Shown: piece after piece, positions 27,101-35,654 of the stretch
Layout: the number at the start of each line of letters is the position of its first letter
Position numbering within the stretch: the stretch's first letter is position 1
DNA from: Liminaster sp045576355
GTDB taxonomy: Bacteria > Bacteroidota > Bacteroidia > Bacteroidales > UBA3663
Length of the DNA: 64,000 nt
Direction: 5' to 3'
NCBI GenBank assembly: GCA_045576355.1
Contig: JAZNGG010000029.1
Coordinates: forward strand, 39,922 to 103,921
The notes under the pieces: generated by a model
What the model saw: only the letters and a program-made list of their open reading frames with translations
What the model was told of the DNA's origin: nothing
Databases searched by the model: none
Position numbers and translations under genes: made by a program

Positions 27101-27937
27101 CAAAGCGAATTTTGCCAAATGGCTAAAAATGCAGGATGTGATCTGATTATCACCGCTCACCCCGAGATGTTAGGTCTGCAAGAGACACTCCGGCAAGGGG
27201 CAGAAGGAGATCATCATGCCCTGGATCGGCTCGAGAAAATCAGTAAAAACGCTTCACTTGCCAACAGCTCGTCCAGTCATCAGACACAAACTGAAAAAAC
27301 AGAATCGTCTGACGAAGTCTTCTCTGCTATCTTGGAGGGTAAAGCCGAAAAAGCCGTGGAGGCAACACGCCAAGCCATCGAACAAGGAGAGACTCCGCAG
27401 CAGATTATCAACCGCCAGATGATACGTGCCATGGGAGAAGTAGGAAGCCGATTTGAAAGCGGAAAAGCTTTTGTGCCCCAACTGCTGATGGCAGGAAGAG
27501 CTATGAAAGCTGCATTAGACCTGCTTAAGCCCCTCATGAGCGGCGAAGCCTCAGCATCGGCGGGCAAGGTGGTCATAGGTACCGTCAAGGGAGACCTGCA
27601 CGACATCGGCAAGAATCTCGTTGCATCGATGTTAGAGGGTTGTGGATTTGAAGTGATCAACATCGGTATAGATGTCTCCGCAGAGACCTTTGTCGAGGCT
27701 GTACGCGAACACAAACCCGACATCCTCTGTCTCAGCGCCCTGCTGACCACAACGATGACCTATATGCCAACAGTGATCCAGGCTCTCAGCGATGCAGGAC
27801 TCCGTGACTCAATAAAAATCATGGTAGGTGGAGCTCCTGTCAGTCAAGAATTTGCGGACCAGATCGGAGCCGACGGCTATAGTGACAATGCCAATGCAGC
27901 CGCTCATCTCGCTCAGAAACTAATGAAAGAACAATAG
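24188..27937 (+). CDS. UroD-like methyltransferase fused to MetH-type corrinoid methyltransferase
   Basis: A 1249-residue multidomain protein. Residues about 1-358 are a UroD/MtaA-type domain (FSSWAPGKMSKIQCD, YHLDGVGAM). A Ser/Pro-rich linker runs to about 397. Residues 400-715 are a homocysteine methyltransferase domain with GAMGTMIQ and the zinc ligands in GLNCSF and GGCCGTT. Residues about 735-985 align with the MetH folate domain (IENGASLI, LQGRSIIGPLTFKRGE) but lack its conserved ERTN, ID and VN residues. Residues 1040-1110 are the B12 cap and the rest the B12-binding domain with GDLHDIG. No reactivation domain. I infer methyl transfer from a non-folate donor, via cobalamin, to homocysteine; the donor is unknown. 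The neighbours are GH31 and a Na+ symporter. Confidence 0.85.
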   Translation: MSMKTWKDNLEETKQRYTDWWNHKGIVLNMWEHFQTGVIPHADIPAPTPPRDLNQRWFDPNWRAEYLDWYVAHSSLKADMLPVANTQLGPGSLAAILGGRLEGGEDTIWIHPDPNYNDDFSFDPNHPNFLLHKQLLKACKQKAQGHYYVGMPDLMEGLDVLAAIKGTDKVLLDTVMQPEVLEQQLQRINDIYFQVFDELYEIIREGDEMAFCYFSSWAPGKMSKIQCDISTMLSEDDYRRFAQPFLREQCQKIDYTLYHLDGVGAMRHLPALLEIKELNAIQWTPGVGEPQGGSPKWYQLYRQILDAGKSIMACWVTLDELRPLLDNIGGDGVHLEMDFHNEAEVEQAMKIVEEYRSSSSRPATALSQQSSPIVLSSEPRTTSSHAIEHPTSASEPLYPIEEIARKRILVLDGAMGTMIQTYNLSEEDFRGERFARHTHPLKGNNDLLSLTRPKIIEEIHRRYLSAGADIIETNTFSAQRISMADYGLSESCREINLAACQIARKVADEFTQMTPDKPRFVAGSVGPTTKCCSLCSDIHHVERRPLDFDTIAAAYREQIEALIEGGVDTLLIETIFDTLNAKAAIYAAQEAMQHCKRKLPIMLSLTLADSTGHNLAGQDIDAFLASVAHAPIFSIGLNCSFGAEQMKPFLRQIAQKAPYYISAYPNAGLPDEHGNYDQTPEEMQQQVWPLIEEHLINIIGGCCGTTDRHIALYESLVHPAPQIYVSPHRPVSKAAYVTLSAGKALDWKPSETLIVGGSIDASQHSTLIEQIKKRQWGEITETATTQIENGASLILIQPDTETAPCDAQSAEEVVRALTADATIAATPLFLSSSSEEARTIFAKNLQGRSIIGPLTFKRGEDHFLAEAHRLHRLGALVVFRPETDEDPNPKTERRIDLCLRAYLLLTLEVGYQPSEIIIDPITPQFSRRHSIAPFIETVEWLRHNWPSIHLLCNLDALIEHLNVHAAIATSLQSEFCQMAKNAGCDLIITAHPEMLGLQETLRQGAEGDHHALDRLEKISKNASLANSSSSHQTQTEKTESSDEVFSAILEGKAEKAVEATRQAIEQGETPQQIINRQMIRAMGEVGSRFESGKAFVPQLLMAGRAMKAALDLLKPLMSGEASASAGKVVIGTVKGDLHDIGKNLVASMLEGCGFEVINIGIDVSAETFVEAVREHKPDILCLSALLTTTMTYMPTVIQALSDAGLRDSIKIMVGGAPVSQEFADQIGADGYSDNANAAAHLAQKLMKEQ

Positions 27938-27942
27938 AAACT

Positions 27943-27980
27943 GAGAACCGAGAGAGGTGTATATCTCCTCTCTCGGTCTC
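27943..27980 (+). terminator. Hairpin after UroD-MetH gene
   Basis: Inverted repeat GAGAACCGAGAGAGG / CCTCTCTCGGTCTC (one mismatch) in the 62-bp gap before the symporter gene. The U-run is poor, so partial termination is more likely than full. Confidence 0.5.
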
Positions 27981-27999
27981 TCCCTTAATAAAAACCATT

Positions 28000-29595
28000 A
28001 TGATCAACACACATTTCTTTAAAGTAGAGGATTGGGTTATTTTATCCACTTACTTTATCCTTCTTCTTTTAATCGGTATTTATGCCAGCCGCAAGGCAAG
28101 CCAAGGTAGTGCCAGTTTTATGGCAGGCAACTCTCTGCGATGGTACCATATCGGCTTCTCTATGTGGGGCACCAATGTCGGTCCGTCCATGCTTATAGCC
28201 TCAGCGAGTGCAGGCTTCACCACTGGCATAGTTTCGGGCAACTATGCCTGGTATGCTTTCATCTTCATCGCGCTGCTTGCCTTCGTCTTTGCTCCTCGCT
28301 ATTTAGGTGAAAAAGTGATGACACTCCCGGAGTTTATGGGTAAACGTTTTAGCAGTTCCACTCGAGGTGTTTTGGCATGGTACACCATCGTCACTGTACT
28401 CATCTCATGGCTGGCACTTACACTCTTTGCCGGAGGTGTTCTCATTCGTCAGATCTTTGACATTCCGATGTGGCTCTCTGCCACCATCCTACTCCTCATC
28501 TCCGCCTTTTTCACCATTCTCGGAGGACTGAAAGCCATCGCCTATACCAATGTATATCAGATGTTGCTCCTCATCATTGTCTCCCTCGCCCTTACTGTCT
28601 TTGGCATCTTTAAGTTGGGAGATGGTTCTTTCTTCGGAGGTATTCAAGTGCTGGGTGATCCTCAAATCATCCCGGACAACTACTGGCGTCTCTTCCAGCC
28701 CAATGAAGACCCGGCATTCCCATGGCTCCCGATCCTTTTGGGATATCCGATCTCCGGCATCTGGTTCTGGTGTACAGATCAATCCATGGTGCAGCCTGTC
28801 CTTGCGGCTCGCAGTCTCAAAGAGGGACAACGGGGTGCCAACTTCACCGGATGGCTCAAAATCCTCGATGTACCGCTTTACATTCTTCCCGGCATACTCT
28901 GTTTTGCACTCTGTAAAACCGGCATCTTTACTTCGACTCCTGCTCCGGACAATGCCTATATGACGATGGTCTCCAATCTTTTCCCCTCCGGCATGGTGGG
29001 TCTTGTCATGGCGATTCTTACCGCAGCTTTGGTGAGCACTATTGGGTCTGCTCTCAATGCGCTCAACACGGTTTTCACCATGGACATATATGTTAAAAAT
29101 ATCCGTCCGCAAGCTACCTCACGCGAAATTACCAATATGGGACGTCTGGTCACCGTTACCGGCTCCATCCTCAGCATCCTTATTTGTGTCTGCATTGATA
29201 ACATCCGAGGGCTGGATCTCTTCAATATCTTCCAGTCCGTCCTCAGCTTCATTGCTCCTCCGATGGCTGCAGTCTTTGTGATGGGTGTTTTCTGGCGTAA
29301 GTGTACTACGATGGCTGCCAATCTTACCCTTACTGTGGGGACACTTATCTCCATCGGTATCGGAGTGCTCTATCTTTGGGCATGGCCCATCGCTTCGTGG
29401 AAACCCCACTTCATGATGCTCTCTTTCTATATCTTTGTCTTATTGGTTGTCGGGATGGTTATCATCAGTCTTTGTGGGAAAAAAGAGACGCACGAACCCA
29501 TCAAGATACTCCGCAGCCCTATCTCTTTAGAGACCAAAATAGGTTGGGGATTGCTGTTTGCTGTCATGATAGGTTTATATGTGTGGTTTAATTAA
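28000..29595 (+). CDS. Solute:sodium symporter, SSS/SGLT-like
   Basis: A 531-residue inner-membrane Na+/solute symporter with about fourteen hydrophobic helices. Family signs are DWVILSTYFILLLLIGIYASRK at the start, the GNSLRWYHIGFSMWGTNVG region, PEFMGKRF, and GLKAIAYTNVYQ. SGLT-like members in Bacteroidota carry sugars such as galactose or xylosides; the position after GH31 and the methyltransferase suggests a sugar or methylated glycan derivative. It closes the 18-29.6 kb block and is followed by a repeat and a strong bidirectional hairpin. Confidence 0.92.
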   Translation: MINTHFFKVEDWVILSTYFILLLLIGIYASRKASQGSASFMAGNSLRWYHIGFSMWGTNVGPSMLIASASAGFTTGIVSGNYAWYAFIFIALLAFVFAPRYLGEKVMTLPEFMGKRFSSSTRGVLAWYTIVTVLISWLALTLFAGGVLIRQIFDIPMWLSATILLLISAFFTILGGLKAIAYTNVYQMLLLIIVSLALTVFGIFKLGDGSFFGGIQVLGDPQIIPDNYWRLFQPNEDPAFPWLPILLGYPISGIWFWCTDQSMVQPVLAARSLKEGQRGANFTGWLKILDVPLYILPGILCFALCKTGIFTSTPAPDNAYMTMVSNLFPSGMVGLVMAILTAALVSTIGSALNALNTVFTMDIYVKNIRPQATSREITNMGRLVTVTGSILSILICVCIDNIRGLDLFNIFQSVLSFIAPPMAAVFVMGVFWRKCTTMAANLTLTVGTLISIGIGVLYLWAWPIASWKPHFMMLSFYIFVLLVVGMVIISLCGKKETHEPIKILRSPISLETKIGWGLLFAVMIGLYVWFN

Positions 29596-29699
29596 GACTG
29601 AACACAAAACATACTAAAGACATCACTGCCTGCTTTTAACCACAATCGGTCATTAAAACGCAAGACAAACATACATAATAATCTAATGACCACTTAGGG

Positions 29700-29797
29700 T
29701 TTATCGGACAGTCCCCATTGCCCAAAGGCAAACAAAAATGTGATATAACAAACACTTAAAAAAGGGGTTGATATATAGAAGTAATAAAAGACAATAT
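29700..29797. repeat. Dispersed 97-bp repeat, copy 1
   Basis: Matches 41780-41875 at roughly four bases in five. It contains the small palindrome TTGCCCAAAGGCAA, then AACAAAAATGTGATATAACA and TATATAGAAG. No coding potential. Confidence 0.8.
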
Positions 29798-29801
29798 CCA
29801 T

Positions 29802-29847
29802 AATGCGAGGGTGTGACACTATTTTCATTTTGTCACACCCTCGCATT
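29802..29847. terminator. Bidirectional terminator hairpin
   Basis: Perfect 17-bp stem, AATGCGAGGGTGTGACA (29802-29818) and its complement (29831-29847), 12-nt loop, between the symporter gene and the convergent TonB receptor gene. A TTATTATTAG tract follows on the plus strand. Confidence 0.85.
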
Positions 29848-29932
29848 ATTATTAGTGGGTTCAATTATAAACTCCAATCGATCATTAGACAGCCAAGTCG
29901 CTTTTATTCATGTCCGATTGGCGTTAAGAACC

Positions 29933-32251
29933 TTAGAAATCGAGTTTCAGGCCGGCGAAGAAAGAGCGGGGCATATCGGGCCCATACATATAACCGGCAT
30001 CGCGTAACTCCCCTTTATCGAAGTCTTCTTGATAAGCATTAAAGATATTCTGCACTCCGGCATTGAGTTGGAGCACTGTACCTCCTCTTAAGTCGAAATC
30101 ATAACTGAGTTTGAAGTTCAGGTCAAAAAATTCGGGAGTCTCCACAGCAATGTCCTCAGGTACATATCCGGCTACGTGTTGCATCAGCATGCTTCCCGTA
30201 TAAGTTCCTGACAAGGCAGCTGTCAAAGGCTTGACAGGATTATAACTCAATGTGAAATAACCATAAGCCTCCGGTGTACGGGCAATGCGTTTTTCTGCTT
30301 TGGCTGTCTCACTCCATTGTTCCGCTTTCTTGTATTCGCTCTTTTGGAGTGTGGCTCCTGCCTGCAATTGCAGCATATTACGATAAGCCAATTTACCCTC
30401 CAAAGTCACACCATAAACATCAGCTCCCGAAGCATTGTGACGCTCCAGTGTGAGGATTCCATCCTCATGACTTTTCTCTCTCAAAGCAAACACATCATTG
30501 AGAGTCGTATAGAATCCCTCAATCAAGAAATTGCCCTGAAAGTCTCCCCAACGATGATATAAGTCGGCAGAGAGGCTGAAACTGTGCGACTTCTCCTCCT
30601 GCAGATCATCAGCCAATTCGATCATCGATACACCTCCACCGACAGCCTCGATGTGAAGATCCTCGTCAAAGGCCTGTGGCGCACGGAATCCGGCAGAATA
30701 GCTGACACGGAAGTTGATGTTTTCCGAAGGGTTGAAACGAAGGTTGGCTCGCGGACTGAAGATAAGGCCATCGATCAGATTATGTTTGTCAAAGCGACCA
30801 CCGATGAGGAAACTCCAACGATCATTCTTCCACTCATTTTGCAAAAAGAGACTTCCGATATGCACAGTCTGCTTCAACTCTCGACCATAACCCCACATAT
30901 TATCCTCAAGGGCATCGCGATTATACTCCATACCTCCTGTGAAAGCCGCCGGCATAAAGAGACATCGTTCGAAGTTATAGACATACTGACCGCCCACTAC
31001 TGTGGTGAGATCTGTGGTGGCACCATAAGCATACGGATCACGTCCGGCTCCGTAATAACTCTTACGGTCGATGTGCTGCGCTGAGGCATAAAGACTCACC
31101 CGATGCTTCTCGTTGGGACTAAAATAATCAAACTTCAGGCCTCCTCCATTGATACTATGCTCGGTCTGTTCACAGATATTCGCCTGATGAGGGGGCAGAT
31201 CCAGAGAGTCTCCTCCACGACGAAACTCCTCGATGTGGTGATATTCAAAAGAGAGTTTGCTATAAAGACCGGTCTTGATATAAGAGCGAAATCCAATGGT
31301 CTGCTGATGCAACTTACACAACTCACTATATCCATCTCCATTGGCATCATATTCTTCGCGCTGACGATTTTGACCGAAAATGAAAAGTCCCGCCTTCCGA
31401 TTATCTGTCACTAAGGAAGCATTGAGTGTAGAACTATGATCTATGGCTCCATCGATCGACATCGTTGTGTGAGCCAATTGTCCACTATTACGCAATGGCT
31501 CCTTTGTAATAATATTGATCGTTCCGGCAATGGCAGACGAACCAAACAATGCCGAACCCCCTCCACGCATTACCTCTACTCGATCCACCATATTGGCAGG
31601 GATTTGCTCCAGTCCATACACTCCGGAGAGAGCACTGAAGATCGGTCGGGAGTCAATAAGAATCTGTGTATAGGGACCATCGAGTCCATTGATGCGTACC
31701 TGCTGGAAACCACAGTTCTGGCAATTATTTTCGACACGCACACCGGGCTGATAGTTCAATCCCTCTGCCAAAGTAGGTGATGTAGTTGTCTCAAACAGAC
31801 GGGAATCAACAACATTGATAAGAGTAGGAGCCAAACGACGGGAAGTCTCATTACGATTGGCAGAAACTACGACAGCATCCAGGGCTATCAAGTCTTCAGA
31901 GATAGTAAAGTTCTCTTCCAGTGTCTTACCCTTTTTGGTTACCACTTCACGTTCGATGGTCTCATATCCCAATGTGGAAACCACCATCGTGTATGTACCC
32001 TCCGGCAGATTCTTCAAGAAATAGTGTCCACTCTCATCCGTAGTAGTTCCGATAGTAGTCCCTTTCAGGACAACATTGACAAAAGGGACATGCTCACCAT
32101 TATCGGCATCAATCACATGTCCGACAATATTCGCATCACTGCGATTCACTTTCACATGGCTGTGTCCATGATGATCTGAATGACTCTGAGCCTTTGCAAC
32201 TTCTACCGTAACCATAAAAAGCAAAAGCGACCATACAATAAAATTCTTCAT
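29933..32251 (-). CDS. TonB-dependent outer-membrane receptor
   Basis: A 772-residue outer-membrane transporter. After the signal peptide (to about residue 21, ending KAQ) comes a His-rich stretch (HSDHHGHSH), an N-terminal carboxypeptidase-regulatory domain (NIVGHVIDADNGEHVPFVNV), a plug with NCQNCGFQQVRINGLDG and VEVMRGGGSALFGSSAIAG, and a 22-strand barrel ending FAGLKLDF. The plug type resembles receptors for metal, haem or corrinoid rather than SusC. The ATG at 32251 fits the signal peptide; an upstream in-frame ATG at 32356 lies inside the promoter. No partner lipoprotein is adjacent. Confidence 0.92.
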   Translation of the reverse strand: MKNFIVWSLLLFMVTVEVAKAQSHSDHHGHSHVKVNRSDANIVGHVIDADNGEHVPFVNVVLKGTTIGTTTDESGHYFLKNLPEGTYTMVVSTLGYETIEREVVTKKGKTLEENFTISEDLIALDAVVVSANRNETSRRLAPTLINVVDSRLFETTTSPTLAEGLNYQPGVRVENNCQNCGFQQVRINGLDGPYTQILIDSRPIFSALSGVYGLEQIPANMVDRVEVMRGGGSALFGSSAIAGTINIITKEPLRNSGQLAHTTMSIDGAIDHSSTLNASLVTDNRKAGLFIFGQNRQREEYDANGDGYSELCKLHQQTIGFRSYIKTGLYSKLSFEYHHIEEFRRGGDSLDLPPHQANICEQTEHSINGGGLKFDYFSPNEKHRVSLYASAQHIDRKSYYGAGRDPYAYGATTDLTTVVGGQYVYNFERCLFMPAAFTGGMEYNRDALEDNMWGYGRELKQTVHIGSLFLQNEWKNDRWSFLIGGRFDKHNLIDGLIFSPRANLRFNPSENINFRVSYSAGFRAPQAFDEDLHIEAVGGGVSMIELADDLQEEKSHSFSLSADLYHRWGDFQGNFLIEGFYTTLNDVFALREKSHEDGILTLERHNASGADVYGVTLEGKLAYRNMLQLQAGATLQKSEYKKAEQWSETAKAEKRIARTPEAYGYFTLSYNPVKPLTAALSGTYTGSMLMQHVAGYVPEDIAVETPEFFDLNFKLSYDFDLRGGTVLQLNAGVQNIFNAYQEDFDKGELRDAGYMYGPDMPRSFFAGLKLDF

Positions 32252-32325
32252 CTTTTCTATAAAAATTATAACCTTTTTTAATCTCTTAAATACCATTATC
32301 AAGCTACATACGCTTTTTCGGAGTG

Positions 32326-32356
32326 CAAAGATATAAGTTTTAACGTATTTTTTCAA
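32326..32356 (-). promoter_or_regulatory. Promoter of TonB receptor gene
   Basis: TTG (32356-32354) and TATCTTTG (32333-32326) on the minus strand with a 20-bp spacer. The predicted leader is about 68 nt before the ATG at 32251, which supports that start. Confidence 0.78.
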
Positions 32357-32577
32357 TACTCAAAAGTGGGTATTTTACGTATTTATCATCAATAAGACGT
32401 GGTGTGTAATACCTATTTATTAGTATCGAAAAAGTAATAATCCTATAATAATTTAAAATAATAGTTGTTTCTTTTTACTTTCCGATCGATTTACATTACC
32501 TTTGCCTCAGTGGATAAGAAGGCTCTTAAACCACCCCCTAAAACGACCCATGTGTTCCACCATGATTATATCTTGAT

Positions 32578-33807
32578 ATGAAGCCACTCATTCTTACAGT
32601 AATGTTTTTCATCCTGATTCTTGCCATCCTTGCAGACTATATATTCCTCAAAAGGATGAAACAACTTTTTGCTCATCGATACCATACGTTAGCCCGCTGG
32701 ATATGTTATGCGACACATCTGTATATCGCAGGTTATACGATTTTTCTATACAGTCGGCCGGACTTAGTGGTCCTCCCTTCCACTCCGACCCTGATCACGA
32801 TTGCTCTGTTTCTCTCCAAACTGCTGTTTCTGCTGTTGTGGTTACTCATTATCGTTCCACTCTCTTTCTTCCGGCATAAGAATCCTCACACCTTTTATGC
32901 GACTTCCAGCCTCTCCATCTTCCTTTGCTTCTATTTGCTGACTCTCGGTCTGACCACTAGAAACCAGATAGAGGTCAAAAGGATAGAGATCACTTCTCCC
33001 CGTCTGCCACACTCGTTTGATGGTTATAAGATCATCCAATTATCTGACATCCATTGTGGCACATTCCAACTCTCCGACACAGCCTTCATAGCTCAAGCCA
33101 TAGATACGATCCATGCACTCCGTCCGGACATTGTCTGCTTCACCGGAGACATTGTCAATCATGAATCGAAAGAGATCAAACCTTTCCTCCGGACGTTCAG
33201 CCGTCTCTATCGTCGGCAACATCCCGTCTATGCCGTTCTCGGCAATCATGACTATGCGGACTACTCCCGCAGGATGAACGATGACGAACGTGCTGCCGAC
33301 ACAGACTCCCTGCGCAAACACATGATGGACCTCCAATGGGAATTGTTGGACAACCGGACCCACATCATCCGACATCGCAGTTTTCATCAGCCCGGTCAGG
33401 TCTTTCGACCAGAAGATCATATCGCCCTGATTGGTGTCGGTAACATCGGCGAACCGCCTTTTTCTGACTATGGAGACCTAAAAAAAGCCCTCACAACTGT
33501 GGAGGGCGAAATATCTGATTCGACATTCAGCATCTTACTGAGCCACAATCCTTCTCATTGGCGCAGGGAGGTTTTAGGTTTTGAGAAAACCATTGATCTT
33601 ATGCTCTCAGGACATACACACGGCATGCAGTCTAAAATCTTCGGCATCTCTCCTGCCCAATGGATCTATAAGGAGTGGGGCGGACTATATTCGGACGGCG
33701 ATCGGCATCTTTATGTCAATACCGGATTAGGGATGGTAGGATTCCCGATTCGACTCGGCATCAAGCCGGAAATCACATTGATCACCCTCCGATGTGGCAA
33801 TCGTTGA
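32578..33807 (+). CDS. Membrane-anchored metallophosphoesterase, YkuE/YaeI-like
   Basis: A 409-residue protein with four N-terminal membrane helices (to about residue 130) and a C-terminal calcineurin-like phosphoesterase domain facing one side of the membrane. All metal-binding motifs are present in order: IQLSDIHCG, CFTGDIVN, VLGNHDY, LLSHNP and LSGHTHG. Related enzymes act on UDP-sugars or lipid phosphates, or have unknown substrates. A TACCTTTG -7 box lies at 32497-32504. It is convergent with the polyprenyl synthase gene, 7 bp apart. Confidence 0.92.
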   Translation: MKPLILTVMFFILILAILADYIFLKRMKQLFAHRYHTLARWICYATHLYIAGYTIFLYSRPDLVVLPSTPTLITIALFLSKLLFLLLWLLIIVPLSFFRHKNPHTFYATSSLSIFLCFYLLTLGLTTRNQIEVKRIEITSPRLPHSFDGYKIIQLSDIHCGTFQLSDTAFIAQAIDTIHALRPDIVCFTGDIVNHESKEIKPFLRTFSRLYRRQHPVYAVLGNHDYADYSRRMNDDERAADTDSLRKHMMDLQWELLDNRTHIIRHRSFHQPGQVFRPEDHIALIGVGNIGEPPFSDYGDLKKALTTVEGEISDSTFSILLSHNPSHWRREVLGFEKTIDLMLSGHTHGMQSKIFGISPAQWIYKEWGGLYSDGDRHLYVNTGLGMVGFPIRLGIKPEITLITLRCGNR

Positions 33808-33814
33808 GAGATAA

Positions 33815-34810
33815 TTACCGATCACGCTCGACAAAATAATCGACCAATGCCATCAGCGCTGTACGCGCCTCATTATCCGGGAATGTGAGCAGAAGACTCT
33901 TGGTCTCATAAGCGATGCTCTTCATCTTAGCTGAGGCATAGTCAATACCTCCTCCATCGATGGCAAACTTCACAACATCAGCCACAGCAGCAGCATCCAA
34001 ATGTTCATGAGTCTCCAGCAACGTCTTAATTCGCAGCGAATCCTCTGCTGGAGCCTGCTGTAATGCATAAAGCAAAGGGAGTGTGATTTTTCCCTCTCGT
34101 ATATCTGTTCCTGCCGGCTTACCCATCGATTCGGACGGCAGATAGTCGAAGATATCATCACGGATCTGAAACACCAATCCTAATTTCTCTCCGATCATTT
34201 CGAGCCTCTGGCACACCTCCTCCGTAGCACCGACAGAGTATGCGGCAATCTTCATGCAAGCAGAAAAAAGAGAAGCAGTCTTATCTGCGATGACTTCCAG
34301 ATAAGCCTTTTCGCTGGAGACATGCGAACGCATATTGGCCAGTTGCGCCAATTCTCCCTCCGAAAGACGAGTCACCATATCGGTCAATATCCCGGATATG
34401 GCAAACGATCGGGTGGCATTGATCCGAGCGAGGCTTTTGGAGAGAAAGAAATCACCCATCAAGACAGCCACTTTATTGTCCCAAACGCGATTGATTGTGG
34501 CATCTCCCCGACGCTCACTACTTTCATCGATCACATCATCGTGCATCAAACTGGCACAATGCAATAGCTCCAGAGCGACAGCGGCATCATAGGTCGATGT
34601 CGGAATGTCTGCGGTCAGCATCTTGGCTGTCAGCAGGGTAACGATCGGACGAACACCCTTTCCCTTACGCTCCAGGAAATAACGGATCACACCGTCTGCC
34701 AAAGGGACACGCGTATGCAACGTCCGATGGAGCAAATCTTGAAATGTCTCCAATTCCGGCTTGATACAAGCCTTGATCTGATCTATCTTGGTTGTATTAT
34801 TTTTCATCAT
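33815..34810 (-). CDS. ispB: Polyprenyl (octaprenyl-type) diphosphate synthase
   Basis: Chain-elongating trans-prenyltransferase that makes the isoprenoid tail of menaquinone. 331 residues. It shows GKGVRP, the first aspartate-rich motif MHDDVIDESSERRG (near residue 91) and the second QIRDDIFDY (near residue 218). The start lies 14 bp inside the upstream tcdA gene, indicating translational coupling. Chain length is not certain from sequence; a menaquinone-type product is usual in Bacteroidales. Confidence 0.93.
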   Translation of the reverse strand: MMKNNTTKIDQIKACIKPELETFQDLLHRTLHTRVPLADGVIRYFLERKGKGVRPIVTLLTAKMLTADIPTSTYDAAVALELLHCASLMHDDVIDESSERRGDATINRVWDNKVAVLMGDFFLSKSLARINATRSFAISGILTDMVTRLSEGELAQLANMRSHVSSEKAYLEVIADKTASLFSACMKIAAYSVGATEEVCQRLEMIGEKLGLVFQIRDDIFDYLPSESMGKPAGTDIREGKITLPLLYALQQAPAEDSLRIKTLLETHEHLDAAAVADVVKFAIDGGGIDYASAKMKSIAYETKSLLLTFPDNEARTALMALVDYFVERDR

Positions 34811-35555
34811 TCTGTTTTAAAATATCATTGATTAGCAAACCCGCCAAAGCAAAACCGAAAATGGCGGTCGTGTGTGCCATCGTCCCATTGATCCGGTTTT
34901 TAGTCAAAACCTGCTGTTCGATGACATGATACTCACCTCTGTTGGCTACTACCTCCGGGCTATAGACACACTGTATTTTCCGTTTAGGGAAGATTCCTGT
35001 CCGCTTGAAATACTGCCGCAACGCTCGCGCCAAAGGACAACCATTGACTTTCCAAAACTCTGCCGTTCCGATCTTAAACGGATCCAGTTTCAGAGCCGCA
35101 CCCATGCTGGAAAAGACTTTAACTCCGGGCAAGGAAGAGGCATAGACGAGCAAATGTGCCTTATGTTCCAGACTATCTATGGCGTCGATGACATAGTCGT
35201 ACCCTAACAGCCCGAAACTCTCAGCGGTCTCTGCAGAGTAAAGTTGTTCTTTCACCTCAATATCTGCATCCGGAGAGATCTCAAGCAGTCTGGCCCGGAG
35301 CACATCGACTTTCGGTTGTCCGACGGTGCGTGTGGTTGCCATCAACTGCCGATTGATATTGGTCACGCTGACCCGATCTACATCGACCATTGTCAGATGT
35401 CCCACACCACTGCGCACAAGACTCTCCGCACACCAGCTTCCGACACCTCCGACACCAAAGATAATCACCCGAGCACGAGCGATCGAGGCAAACCCTTCAT
35501 CTCCGACCAGGAGACGAGTGCGAGCAAAAATTTCTGTATGTGGGTCTTGTATCAT
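34797..35555 (-). CDS. tcdA: tRNA threonylcarbamoyladenosine dehydratase, ThiF/E1-like
   Basis: A 252-residue member of the ThiF/MoeB E1 superfamily that cyclises t6A37 in tRNAs to ct6A. The nucleotide-binding GVGGVGSW (near residue 34), VDVDRVSVTNINRQ, and the catalytic area YVIDAIDS and SSMGAALKLDP match TcdA/CsdL. The final 14 bp overlap ispB. The spacer upstream holds TTGAGGGG-type repeats. Confidence 0.9.
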   Translation of the reverse strand: MIQDPHTEIFARTRLLVGDEGFASIARARVIIFGVGGVGSWCAESLVRSGVGHLTMVDVDRVSVTNINRQLMATTRTVGQPKVDVLRARLLEISPDADIEVKEQLYSAETAESFGLLGYDYVIDAIDSLEHKAHLLVYASSLPGVKVFSSMGAALKLDPFKIGTAEFWKVNGCPLARALRQYFKRTGIFPKRKIQCVYSPEVVANRGEYHVIEQQVLTKNRINGTMAHTTAIFGFALAGLLINDILKQNDEK

Positions 35556-35559
35556 ATTT

Positions 35560-35654
35560 TTGAGGTTGAGGGGTGTATTGGTTGAAGGATTGAAGAGTTG
35601 AGGGGTTGAAGAGTTGAGGGGTGTATTGGTTGAGGGGGTTGAAATAATAAACCA
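35560..35654. repeat. G-rich composite repeat upstream of tcdA
   Basis: Repeats of TTGAGGGGTTGAAGAG and TGTATTGGTTGA on the plus strand, several with runs of three to five G. Lies between MATE and tcdA genes. Confidence 0.75.

Noticed and set aside
24188..27937. Two genes wrongly joined by a missed stop codon
   Set aside because: The frame is continuous and the Ser/Pro-rich linker between the UroD and homocysteine domains is in frame, so a true fusion is the simpler reading.
32252..32356. N-terminal extension of the TonB receptor
   Set aside because: The extra 35 codons overlap a consensus promoter and would place the signal peptide internally.
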